Made by a program: the position numbers and the translations under genes. A DNA stretch of 64,000 nucleotides from contig NZ_CANMUW010000005.1 of NCBI RefSeq assembly GCF_947501225.1, forward strand, positions 1 through 64,000. The letters are read 5' to 3'. The notes beneath the pieces were generated by a model. That model was given only the letters and a program-made list of their open reading frames with translations. It searched no databases and had not been told where the DNA came from. Below, piece after piece: positions 1-6,326 of the stretch (position 1 is the first letter of the stretch; every line of letters starts with the position of its first letter). This stretch comes from an uncultured Shewanella sp. (lineage in GTDB: Bacteria > Pseudomonadota > Gammaproteobacteria > Enterobacterales > Shewanellaceae).

Positions 1-77
1 TTTTTGTTAACGCTGTTGGTGTTGTATATGAGACGAAAACCTTACTAGTTCCTCTCTTATATAAAAATGCGCACAAT
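1..77 (+). repeat. Left copy of 77-bp prophage end repeat
   Basis: This stretch is identical to 6234-6310. It contains the 3' part of the same 22-codon reading frame that sits at 6213-6281, followed by the XerC arm of the attachment site. Because phage-coding sequence is present to the left of the first complete phage unit, the window most likely begins inside the end of a preceding phage copy, that is, a tandem array. The repeat may extend left of the window. Confidence 0.9.
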
Positions 78-98
78 AGGATAGTCGTTATGTTGAAC
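66..98 (+). other. dif-like attachment half, attP1-like
   Basis: The XerC arm AATGCGCACAA (66-76) is identical to that of the dif site at 6299. A XerD-like arm TTATGTTGAAC (88-98) follows, 9 of 11 matching dif, but the spacer is 11 nt instead of 6. The double-stranded site is therefore a poor Xer substrate. An inverted dif-like site at 147-174 can pair with it, as in CTXphi. Confidence 0.75.
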
Positions 99-146
99 TG
101 CTTTTTTAGGTAAAGTCGCAGACCTAAAAACAGCCTTTAGGCTGAG

Positions 147-174
147 TTTATACATAACGCACATTGTGCGAAGT
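147..174 (-). other. Inverted dif-like site, attP2-like
   Basis: Read on the minus strand this is ACTTCGCACAA (XerC-like arm, 9/11 to the local dif), a 6-nt centre TGTGCG, and TTATGTATAAA (XerD-like arm, 8/11). It is opposite in orientation to the site at 66-98. Two small hairpins (103-130 and 131-144) lie between them. The whole 66-174 segment can fold in single-stranded form into a long stem with bulged centre. Confidence 0.7.
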
Positions 175-254
175 TTTATGTTTTTTAACTATTTAATTTA
201 TAAAGTCTTTAGGGTAACCTTTGGGTGAATTTTCATTAATTTACAAGGAAATAT

Positions 255-458
255 ATGTTTTTAGACAAAGAGTTTATGGATGATATTCGTAAAGCTGAAG
301 ATAAAGCAGCATCTGAGGCCGAAGCTTTATGGAAAGAAGAGTTTGAGCAAATAAAAGATAAGGAGGATGTTACTTTTTATTTGTTTAAAGAACTACGTAA
401 AGCTAATGATGAAATAGAGGCATTGAGAACTCATATTAATCGTTTGTTCCAAGCATAG
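255..458 (+). CDS. Small phage protein, probably coiled coil
   Basis: A 67-residue, highly charged, Glu/Lys/Ala-rich protein with heptad-like spacing of hydrophobic residues, predicted helical throughout and possibly coiled coil. It has no signal peptide or membrane segment. The start follows an AAGGA ribosome-binding site at 245-249. It is the first gene after the attachment region and is followed by a strong terminator at 489-522, so it is its own transcription unit. I do not recognise a family. By position it could be a regulator, anti-repressor or superinfection-related factor, but nothing in the sequence proves that. Confidence 0.75.
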   Translation: MFLDKEFMDDIRKAEDKAASEAEALWKEEFEQIKDKEDVTFYLFKELRKANDEIEALRTHINRLFQA

Positions 459-488
459 GGATTATTAAACCGTAGGTTTGATGTAGCG

Positions 489-522
489 AAGCGTGACCGC
501 CTGTAAGCAGTCACGCTTTTTT
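489..522 (+). terminator. Rho-independent terminator after the 67-aa phage gene
   Basis: Stem AAGCGTGAC / GTCACGCTT with a 12-nt loop, followed directly by a T run. It separates the first phage gene from the repressor/replication region. Confidence 0.85.
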
Positions 523-643
523 GTGACTGTAATTCCTTCGCCCTGCAGACATCTTTTGCTTTTGTACCTGCCTTGCTTACTGATGCGTTTTGACGGCCGA
601 ATGGCAATGCCAGGTCATGTTTTTCTTGGTCGGGCATCGATTG

Positions 644-671
644 AAAGTGCAGTATAGTAATACTGCACTTT
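644..671 (-). terminator. Perfect 12-bp hairpin, probable bidirectional terminator
   Basis: Stem AAAGTGCAGTAT / ATACTGCACTTT with loop AGTA, perfect over 12 bp and flanked by A/T runs on both sides. It lies just past the 3' end of the minus-strand repressor-like gene. A second small hairpin (673-688, GTCTCA/TGAGAC) follows. As this intergenic region also would be where a filamentous phage keeps replication or packaging hairpins, that alternative stays open. Confidence 0.65.
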
Positions 672-688
672 TGTCTCATTTTTGAGAC

Positions 689-886
689 TTACCCTTTCGA
701 TTTCATTTTACCTTTGGCCTTTAGATCTCGAACGGCATCATCTAAATACTCATCAATTAGATAGTGGACTATTGCGGAGGGCTTCATAGGGAGCCTTGTC
801 GCGATAGTTATTTCTACCGCTGCGTCTTGTAGGGCATCTTTGCGATTTCCGTTTATAGCGACCGTTGTGTCGTTTCTCTTAGTCAT
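689..886 (-). CDS. Putative phage repressor, ribbon-helix-helix-like
   Basis: A 65-residue basic protein transcribed away from the replication gene. After a short N-terminal strand-like segment (TTVAING) come two predicted helices ending in SAIVHYLIDEYLDDAV, the pattern of ribbon-helix-helix DNA-binding proteins. A divergent small regulator beside the replication initiator occupies the same place as RstR in CTXphi, so it is inferred to repress the rep promoter through the repeated palindromes at 954-963 and 1006-1015. Sequence similarity to RstR itself is not apparent. Confidence is high that it is a gene, moderate for the role. Confidence 0.75.
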   Translation of the reverse strand: MTKRNDTTVAINGNRKDALQDAAVEITIATRLPMKPSAIVHYLIDEYLDDAVRDLKAKGKMKSKG

Positions 887-948
887 ATCCGTAGAGTTTG
901 CTGTAAATAGTCATGTCACTATATAACATTTAGCAAATATATTTCTGT

Positions 949-1016
949 CGTGTTTACATGTAATAAATTTTGTGAGTATAATTGCCGCAATTATTTATAC
1001 CGTGTTTACATGTAAT
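949..1016 (+). promoter_or_regulatory. rep promoter with twin palindromic operators
   Basis: The 16-mer CGTGTTTACATGTAAT occurs at 949-964 and again at 1001-1016, each containing the perfect palindrome TTACATGTAA. Between them lies TATAAT (977-982), with TTTACA (953-958) as -35 at an 18-nt spacing. One operator therefore overlaps the -35 and the other sits just downstream of the likely start site, a typical repression layout. The adjacent minus-strand gene at 689-886 is the obvious candidate repressor. Confidence 0.75.
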
Positions 1017-1026
1017 GGAATGCAGC

Positions 1027-2076
1027 ATGATAGATTGGGCTACTGTTGAGATACCCTTCAAGCACAAACCTATAGCGACTGATAGGTATGTGAAGGTGTC
1101 GGCGGATGGTGAGGTCCAGTTTGAAACGGTCTGCAGAATGCGTGTTACAGGTTCTTATGAATCGACCATTGGGGTTAAGTCGTTAGGGTCGGACGGCGAG
1201 GGCAATGCAACTCATATATTGCTTGATGGTAATCCGTCAAAGTTTCTTCAAGGCCATAACGTATTTGGCTCAAATGACTTCTTAAATCTTGTCTTAACGA
1301 TGTCTCATTATGTGCTCGGGACACTCGGCTTAAAATTTTCTTCTGATGAATATTGGCAAGTGATGCGAGGTGAATACCGTGTGACTCGTGTTGATATCAA
1401 TGAGTCTTTCGAACTCAACAATCTGTTATCTGTACGTAGTTGGCTGAAAGCTGCGGAACTCAAATCTAAAACCCGTCATGGCCGTCCTACTAGCAAGGGC
1501 GGAACTGTGTACTGGGGTCAACATTCAAGACGTTGGGCACTTAAAGCCTACTGCAAATATGACGAAATCAACTCAGGTAAAAAACATCAACTTCCTGAGT
1601 CTTTAACTTGGACAGACATACCGAAGTGGGCAGAGTCAAAGCTCAGAATAGAGTTAGTTTTGCGTGGTATGCAATTGGTATCTGAAGGCATAACTGAAGC
1701 CAAGGATTTAACTGAAACCCGTATTAATGAACTCTACAACTCCTATTTGGGGAGGCTTGAAATGGCTAAGAATGTGACGTTAACAAGCTCTAAGGTATTG
1801 GAGCTTCCAAGAAAATTACAATCCACTTACATGCTTTGGACTCAAGGTTTAGATCTAAAAAGCCTTTTGCCAAAACCCACTTTTTATCGTCATAGAAAAG
1901 ACCTTTTAGCGTATGACATAGATATCAATATGTCTTGCGACACTCCAAATATGACTAATGTTGTACCACTTTTACAGGTGCTTGAAGCCCAGCCTGTAGG
2001 GGTTCCAGATTGGGCTTATGAACAGGGTCTGGTATATGACCGGACATCACATAGAACAGGATTGAGGGTAGCTTAA
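1027..2076 (+). CDS. Phage replication initiation protein (gpII / RstA / phage_CRI type)
   Basis: Rolling-circle initiator expected to nick the phage plus-strand origin. The protein has the segments typical of inovirus replication proteins: GTVYWGQHSRRWALKAYCKY in the middle and KLRIELVLRGMQL further on. An upstream TTG frame exists from 982, but it would run through the promoter and operator; ATG at 1027 (GGA 8 nt upstream) or at 1015 is more likely. The length of about 350 residues fits the family. The stop codon overlaps the start of the ssDNA-binding protein gene (TAATG), indicating translational coupling. Confidence 0.88.
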   Translation: MIDWATVEIPFKHKPIATDRYVKVSADGEVQFETVCRMRVTGSYESTIGVKSLGSDGEGNATHILLDGNPSKFLQGHNVFGSNDFLNLVLTMSHYVLGTLGLKFSSDEYWQVMRGEYRVTRVDINESFELNNLLSVRSWLKAAELKSKTRHGRPTSKGGTVYWGQHSRRWALKAYCKYDEINSGKKHQLPESLTWTDIPKWAESKLRIELVLRGMQLVSEGITEAKDLTETRINELYNSYLGRLEMAKNVTLTSSKVLELPRKLQSTYMLWTQGLDLKSLLPKPTFYRHRKDLLAYDIDINMSCDTPNMTNVVPLLQVLEAQPVGVPDWAYEQGLVYDRTSHRTGLRVA

Positions 2077-2438
2077 TGAATATTCAAGGGATAGTAATTG
2101 GCGGTCTGGTTAAAGGACTTCGCGAACGTAAATGGGATGGGAAAGTTGTTGGCTATGAGCTTGGCATGAGCGCACAGGTTGCTGATGGGTTCGGCGGTTT
2201 TGCTGAGGAACTGATGATTGTTCGTCTGAATGAAGATCAGCAACCAGCCGTTAAAAACGCTGTAGATAAACTGCGTGGTAAACAGGCGTTAGTCCAGGTC
2301 AATGTCGGCGCGTACGTATCCAAAGGGAAGGGCGTTGCACAGTTTAACTACGTTCCAGATTCGCAAATTATCGCACTTGATGATGTCGACCCGTTCTCGG
2401 GTGAAGTTAAAGACAGCCTTAAGTCTAAAGCGGCGTAG
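2076..2438 (+). CDS. Phage ssDNA-binding protein (DUF1293 / gpV-like)
   Basis: A 120-residue protein rich in beta-type segments with a Gly-rich N terminus, like the DUF1293 proteins that follow the replication gene in vibrio filamentous phages. The expected role is coating the newly made single strand before packaging. It overlaps the replication gene by one base and is followed after 9 nt by a 50-codon gene. The family name is from memory; position and size are the main support. Confidence 0.75.
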   Translation: MNIQGIVIGGLVKGLRERKWDGKVVGYELGMSAQVADGFGGFAEELMIVRLNEDQQPAVKNAVDKLRGKQALVQVNVGAYVSKGKGVAQFNYVPDSQIIALDDVDPFSGEVKDSLKSKAA

Positions 2439-2447
2439 GGGGCTGAT

Positions 2448-2600
2448 ATGGCTGATTTAGAGGTGTGGACTTGCTCATGTTGCGGAACCATTTTTGATGG
2501 CGAAACAGAGCAGCCTATGGCCTTTGCTCAGCCATGTAATTTGCCTCTGTGTTGTGTGTGTTATTACGGTGATTTGTTTTCAGATAAAGAGGTTGCGTAA
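2448..2600 (+). CDS. Tiny Cys-rich phage protein, putative zinc ribbon
   Basis: Fifty residues with CSCC near the N terminus and LCCVC about 25 residues later, a spacing that suggests metal binding by a zinc-ribbon fold. It has no signal peptide. The stop overlaps the ATG of the next gene (TAATG), so it is translationally coupled within the structural operon. Small Cys-rich proteins occur at this place in related phages, but no function can be given. Confidence 0.75.
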   Translation: MADLEVWTCSCCGTIFDGETEQPMAFAQPCNLPLCCVCYYGDLFSDKEVA

Positions 2601-2839
2601 TGGCTCAATGTGCTGAATTCACACCTGAAGGTTATTTAATGCAATCGGTGCAATCTGTTGATACTTGCACTGGTTACATTCTGGTTTCACCGACTGAGTA
2701 CAGTTTAGCTGTTCGGTCGATTGAAATTGACCCGTTGGACGTTCTCGAAGTGTTTGGGATTGTGTTTGGTTGGGTCGTGTTCCTTGGTTTCTTGTCTTAC
2801 AAAGTCAAGCTGTCCAAGGGTTTAATCAAGTTAGCTTAA
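2600..2839 (+). CDS. Small phage membrane protein, possible minor coat protein
   Basis: Seventy-nine residues with one clear membrane segment near residues 50-67 (VFGIVFGWVVFLGFLSY) followed by a Lys-rich tail. A soluble N-terminal half with two Cys precedes it. Single-span proteins of this size directly before the major coat gene are typical minor or accessory coat proteins of filamentous phages. I do not recognise the family. Confidence 0.75.
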   Translation: MAQCAEFTPEGYLMQSVQSVDTCTGYILVSPTEYSLAVRSIEIDPLDVLEVFGIVFGWVVFLGFLSYKVKLSKGLIKLA

Positions 2840-2878
2840 TCGAGCTAGCTTTAATAATTGTTAAGAAGGAATTTTAAA

Positions 2879-3013
2879 ATGGCTGATATTTTTGCTGCTG
2901 TAGATTTAACTGCTGTCGCTGCGTTCATCACTGCAACCGGTGTTTTGATTATCGGTATTGCAATGGCTGAAAAGGGTATCAAGATTGCTAAACGCAATGT
3001 GCGTGGTGCATAA
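2879..3013 (+). CDS. Major coat protein (pVIII-like), 44 residues
   Basis: An Ala-rich 44-residue protein: acidic N terminus (MADIFAAVD), hydrophobic core (about residues 10-30) and a basic C-terminal tail (EKGIKIAKRNVRGA). This amphipathic plan is that of filamentous major coat proteins, the tail contacting DNA. It has no cleavable signal peptide, as in the 44-residue coat of Pf3. A strong AAGGA ribosome-binding site lies 8 nt upstream, in keeping with high expression. Confidence 0.88.
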   Translation: MADIFAAVDLTAVAAFITATGVLIIGIAMAEKGIKIAKRNVRGA

Positions 3014-3027
3014 GTAAAGGTGGATAT

Positions 3028-3123
3028 GTGGCTAGTTTAATACTAGCCCTTATCTTCACGATTATCGCGTTGATAGGGGCAATCTGTGGTTATGTAGTGA
3101 GTCAAAATTTGTTTGGAGGCTGA
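3028..3123 (+). CDS. 31-aa hydrophobic phage peptide with GTG start (pVII/pIX-like)
   Basis: A GTG-started frame directly after the major coat gene, preceded by AAAGGTGG. The peptide ASLILALIFTIIALIGAICG is almost entirely a membrane helix and ends NLFGG. Filamentous phages carry 30-35-residue hydrophobic tip proteins of this kind. Its stop lies 2 nt before the next ATG. An overlapping ATG two bases upstream stops after four codons and is not the start. Confidence 0.65.
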   Translation: MASLILALIFTIIALIGAICGYVVSQNLFGG

Positions 3124-3125
3124 TA

Positions 3126-4679
3126 ATGTTTAAGCTTTTAACAGGGTCGTTAATGCTTGCGTTATCGGCCTTTTCTTTTTTTAGTCATGCGTTTGATGAG
3201 AATCCTTCCGAGTGGAGAGCGCCTAAAGTTGATCGTGATGATGGTTATGAGTTTGCTCAGCATGTAGTTAAAAATCCGGTTGATATATGTGGTATTTATG
3301 AGGATGAGATGCTTGAGCCGTTTGGCTATTGTACTGATACAAAGCGGATGTTTCCGGGAACGACCACTGATTACGGAGGTATCACATTTCGTCAAAATTG
3401 TATGCTGGAATGTAATTATACTGATGAATTAGGCTATCACCCTGGTACTTTTAAATTACGTCACTTCGATTTAAAAAAAGTGGGTACTGATACTCGCTCA
3501 TGCCCTCCTGATGGTTATCCTGATTATGTACGCGGTGTTGATGAAGATGGTGATGGAAAGATTGACAAGTGTTATCCAAAGTTTGAGATGTGTCCAAAGG
3601 GTTATTTTAAATTTGCAGTTGAGCCTTACGGGTGTGTACCTATTGATTGTCCAGCTAAGGGTCAGGCTGTAAACAATATAACAACTCATGGCAAGGTTCC
3701 TTTTGGTCGCTCTGGTACATTTTGTGATGGAACGTGTTCATATTCAGTTAATGAGGGTTCAACGAGTTATGAGGGTGCTCAATGGGCGTCTGGTGTGTCT
3801 AATGGTGCGGTTTGTGGTGATGGAAAAACTAAGGAGGGGGCTAATTTTACTGATAAGGATAAAGAGGGGGATTGTACCACTCACGCTCTTTCTAATGGTT
3901 TGACATATCAGGATTGTTCTAATGTGTCTGAGCCTGATGAGGGTGACAACAATAACAATGGTGGTGGTACTGATGAGGGGTTTGATAGCGAGGAAAATAA
4001 AGTCGATGAGACTGCGACCGACCCTGATTTTGAAGGTATGGATTGTGGCACTGTTAACGATAAAGAAGTGTGTTTCAACAAAAATATTACTGATGCCATT
4101 AATGACCAAACTAAGAAGCAAAAAGCTGATGCAGCGGAGCAGCATAACAAGTTAGTTGAGCAGCAAGAAAAGATAGCTAATTATGTTGAACAAAATAATC
4201 AATCGCGTGAGTTGCGTAGGGCTGATGATGCGCGTCAAATGATAAATGGCCTTGATGATATTCGACAGGCCATTGTTAGTGGCGGGAATGGTGCCGGAGG
4301 TGGTGGCTCTAGTGATGGTGTGATATCGGCTATTGATGGTTTGGGAGAGTCGTTAGGTGAGACCGATATTGAAACAGATTCAGAGCCAAGTGCCGGAATA
4401 GAATCGTTTTATGAAGCTGAATATCCCAACGGCTTCCAAGATGTATGGAATAAGAACAAAGCGTTATTTGATGCCTCTGCGCCAGTGGCATATATCAAAC
4501 AATGGGAGGTATCAGTAACTGGTACAGCTCCAGATTGGAATATGTGTTTTGACTTGGGGGCGGTTGGTAATTTTGGTTGTAAGGCATTTGAATTAGATCC
4601 TCGTGTATTTCCTTTCTTGAGAATCATTATTTTAATTTCGACGGCGTTTTTGTGTCGCCGATTAGTGTTGGGAGGTTAG
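3126..4679 (+). CDS. pIII-like adsorption / minor tip protein
   Basis: A 517-residue secreted protein with signal peptide (residues 1-22, ending SHA), a Cys-rich N-terminal domain, an acidic Gly/Asn/Asp linker, a helical segment around 320-370, a glycine-rich spacer (GGNGAGGGGSS, about 393-403) and one C-terminal membrane anchor followed by RR. This is the modular layout of pIII proteins, which bind the pilus or receptor and close the phage tip. The segment DEDGDGKIDKC (about residue 139) is a possible calcium-binding loop. C-terminal similarity to TspB-type neisserial phage proteins is suspected but unproven. Confidence 0.82.
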   Translation: MFKLLTGSLMLALSAFSFFSHAFDENPSEWRAPKVDRDDGYEFAQHVVKNPVDICGIYEDEMLEPFGYCTDTKRMFPGTTTDYGGITFRQNCMLECNYTDELGYHPGTFKLRHFDLKKVGTDTRSCPPDGYPDYVRGVDEDGDGKIDKCYPKFEMCPKGYFKFAVEPYGCVPIDCPAKGQAVNNITTHGKVPFGRSGTFCDGTCSYSVNEGSTSYEGAQWASGVSNGAVCGDGKTKEGANFTDKDKEGDCTTHALSNGLTYQDCSNVSEPDEGDNNNNGGGTDEGFDSEENKVDETATDPDFEGMDCGTVNDKEVCFNKNITDAINDQTKKQKADAAEQHNKLVEQQEKIANYVEQNNQSRELRRADDARQMINGLDDIRQAIVSGGNGAGGGGSSDGVISAIDGLGESLGETDIETDSEPSAGIESFYEAEYPNGFQDVWNKNKALFDASAPVAYIKQWEVSVTGTAPDWNMCFDLGAVGNFGCKAFELDPRVFPFLRIIILISTAFLCRRLVLGG

Positions 4680-4683
4680 GGCA

Positions 4684-5001
4684 ATGCTTAATTGGTTTGC
4701 AGAAAAATGGAATCAATTTGTTGATTACCTTTATCAGATATTTACCAGTGCAGTTGCGTTTTTAAAGGATTTTTTGTGGTGGGTACTCGATCACTTGTTT
4801 GGCGCGGTGGTGTTTGTGCTCGATGGTTTAGGGAGTCTGTTTCAAGGACTTAATCCATTGCAATATATCTCAGTAATACCTGCTGAAACACAGTATTACA
4901 TGGTGGTTTGTGGGTTTAATGACTCGATGTCGATGATTGTCACGGCGTTGATTATTCGCATGATGTTGCAGCTCATTCCATTTGTGAGGTTAGGCTCATG
5001 A
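4684..5001 (+). CDS. pVI-like minor coat protein (DUF2523-like)
   Basis: A 105-residue protein with three hydrophobic segments (about 12-30, 35-55 and 78-98). Position between the adsorption protein and Zot is where pVI/DUF2523 proteins lie. The product should sit at the virion tip with pIII. It begins 4 nt after the pIII stop and overlaps the Zot start by 4 nt (ATGA), so the three genes are co-translated. Confidence 0.78.
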   Translation: MLNWFAEKWNQFVDYLYQIFTSAVAFLKDFLWWVLDHLFGAVVFVLDGLGSLFQGLNPLQYISVIPAETQYYMVVCGFNDSMSMIVTALIIRMMLQLIPFVRLGS

Positions 5002-6155
5002 TAAACGCTATTGTTGGTCGGCCTCGCGCTGGAAAGTCCTATGAATCGGTGATTTATCACATTTTGCCTAGTGCAAAAGAAGGGCGAAAGGTGGTGACAA
5101 ATATCCCTGTAAATCTTGAGCGTGTGGCGCAATATTACGGTCAAGACGTAGCGGATAATATCTTAATCGTAAAGACTAATTTCAATGAATACGGCATGGT
5201 TAGGCCATTTAGTACGCCTGAGGATTTTACTAAGTACGAGTGGAAAAATGAGCAAGGGCAAGGGGTGTTATTTGTCATAGATGAGGCTCATTTGTCGTTA
5301 GGCCGTGACGCTAAGACGCCTGTACTTGAGTACCTGTCACTACATGGTCATTACGGTCATGACATTATCATTGTGACTCAATCACCTAAGAAGCTTCATC
5401 GGGATTTAAAGGATATGATTGAGGTTTGCTGGCGTTGTGTGAAAAAGTCGGCCTTTGGTGATAATGAGCATTACATTAAAAAGACTTATCACGGTGTTGC
5501 AGGTCGAAATGAGGACTATATCCACGAGGAAGAGCGGGAATATCAAAAGCAGTATTTTGGTTTCTATCAGAGTCATACGCAGTCAGCTAAGCCAGTGGAT
5601 GAGGCTGAAAGCAAAGATATAGCGGCCAGTATTTTCCCTCGAAAGAAGTTGGTTATAGGGATGCTGGTTTTTGGTGTGTTAATGGCGATCTATACAGGTA
5701 AGCAAATGATAGGTACAAGCTCAGCGCCTGAGTCTATACCTGAAGTAGCTCAAACTGTTAGTGCAACGGTTCCGGTCAGTGGCGTTCCTTCGCCTGAAGT
5801 GGTGCCGGCTGAAACAATGCCTATGCAAACTAGCCAAATTAAACGCACAGATACACGTAAAAAAGAGAGTCAGAATTTTCATCCGTTCTATAAGGTTAGT
5901 TTGCATATTGATAGTGTGGCGGAATTTACGCTGGATAAGTATCTAATTAAAGAGGTCTATTTTGTTGCGGCCCAGAATGGCCAGTCTATGTTTACCATTT
6001 CAACTCGGGATTTACGTCTTGCTGGTTATGATGTTGCTGTCTACGGGGATTGCGCGGTATTGGTGACTTATGGTGATTATGAGGATTGGCTTACGTGTGA
6101 CAGCCCGCGTGTTGAAATGGCGGCCAATAATCCGGTAACAGACCCAGAGACCTAG
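4998..6155 (+). CDS. zot: Zot-family phage morphogenesis ATPase (pI-like)
   Basis: Inner-membrane ATPase for filamentous phage assembly and extrusion. Residues 7-14 (GRPRAGKS) are a Walker A motif and LFVIDE (91-96) a Walker B. One membrane segment at about 217-234 divides the cytoplasmic ATPase from a periplasmic C-terminal domain of 150 residues. Zot of CTXphi has the same topology; toxin activity is known only for some family members and should not be assumed here. No pIV secretin follows, so extrusion probably relies on a host type II secretion-like secretin. Confidence 0.9.
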   Translation: MINAIVGRPRAGKSYESVIYHILPSAKEGRKVVTNIPVNLERVAQYYGQDVADNILIVKTNFNEYGMVRPFSTPEDFTKYEWKNEQGQGVLFVIDEAHLSLGRDAKTPVLEYLSLHGHYGHDIIIVTQSPKKLHRDLKDMIEVCWRCVKKSAFGDNEHYIKKTYHGVAGRNEDYIHEEEREYQKQYFGFYQSHTQSAKPVDEAESKDIAASIFPRKKLVIGMLVFGVLMAIYTGKQMIGTSSAPESIPEVAQTVSATVPVSGVPSPEVVPAETMPMQTSQIKRTDTRKKESQNFHPFYKVSLHIDSVAEFTLDKYLIKEVYFVAAQNGQSMFTISTRDLRLAGYDVAVYGDCAVLVTYGDYEDWLTCDSPRVEMAANNPVTDPET

Positions 6156-6162
6156 GGAGGGG

Positions 6163-6176
6163 CCCGCGTTAGCGGG
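6163..6176 (+). terminator. Short GC hairpin after zot
   Basis: Stem CCCGC / GCGGG with loop GTTA just past the zot stop. It lacks a proper T run, so it may be a weak terminator or a packaging-type hairpin. Confidence 0.35.
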
Positions 6177-6212
6177 AGGGTTCCTTAGGTTCTCAGGGGC
6201 GTGGAGGTATTT

Positions 6213-6281
6213 ATGTTGACGTTGATAAATTTGTTTTTGTTAACGCTGTTGGTGTTGTATATGAGACGAAAACCTTACTAG
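6213..6281 (+). CDS. 22-residue hydrophobic peptide at the phage end
   Basis: ATG preceded by GGAGG (6203-6207). The peptide starts MLTLINLFLLTLLVLYM and ends RRKPY: a membrane helix with positive tail. Its 3' two thirds are repeated at window positions 1-48, which shows that the preceding phage copy has it too. Expression is unproven, but the ribosome-binding site is better than that of several neighbours. Confidence 0.5.
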   Translation: MLTLINLFLLTLLVLYMRRKPY

Positions 6282-6310
6282 TTCCTCTCTTATATAAAAA
6301 TGCGCACAAT
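6234..6310 (+). repeat. Right copy of 77-bp prophage end repeat
   Basis: Identical to 1-77. It ends at the first base of the dif central region; beyond it the two loci diverge (GTATATTATG here, AGGATAGTCG on the left), marking the recombination point expected for XerC strand exchange. Confidence 0.92.
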
Positions 6311-6326
6311 GTATATTATGTTAAAT
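6299..6326 (+). other. dif: dif site (chromosome dimer resolution site / prophage attR)
   Basis: XerC arm AATGCGCACAA (6299-6309), centre TGTATA (6310-6315) and XerD arm TTATGTTAAAT (6316-6326). Centre and XerD arm are identical to E. coli dif as I remember it, and the XerC arm differs only slightly. The site places this locus at the replication terminus. It is the right junction of the prophage, whose XerC arm is phage-supplied and whose XerD arm belongs to the chromosome. Confidence 0.9.

Larger units (their letters stand above)
78..6310 (+). mobile_element. Filamentous (inovirus) prophage unit, about 6.23 kb, integrated at dif
   Basis: The unit runs between two identical 77-bp end repeats and has classic filamentous-phage order: regulator, replication initiator, ssDNA-binding protein, small coat proteins, pIII-like adsorption protein, pVI-like protein, Zot/pI ATPase. 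The right end regenerates a dif site, so integration is expected to use host XerC/XerD. No integrase and no secretin gene lie inside it. The layout resembles vibrio phages of the CTXphi/Vf33 type and shewanella phages such as SW1; which is closest cannot be decided by eye. Confidence 0.93.

Noticed and set aside
431..679. 82-codon minus-strand frame in the phage intergenic region
   Set aside because: It crosses two clear terminator hairpins, overlaps the 67-aa gene end and lacks a ribosome-binding site.
3759..4155. Several open frames inside the pIII-like gene, both strands
   Set aside because: They are shadows of the biased, Asp/Gly-rich coding sequence; none has its own translation signals.
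4998..6155. Zot as an actual enterotoxin
   Set aside because: Zot-family proteins are primarily phage assembly ATPases; nothing here shows the toxin fragment of CTXphi Zot.
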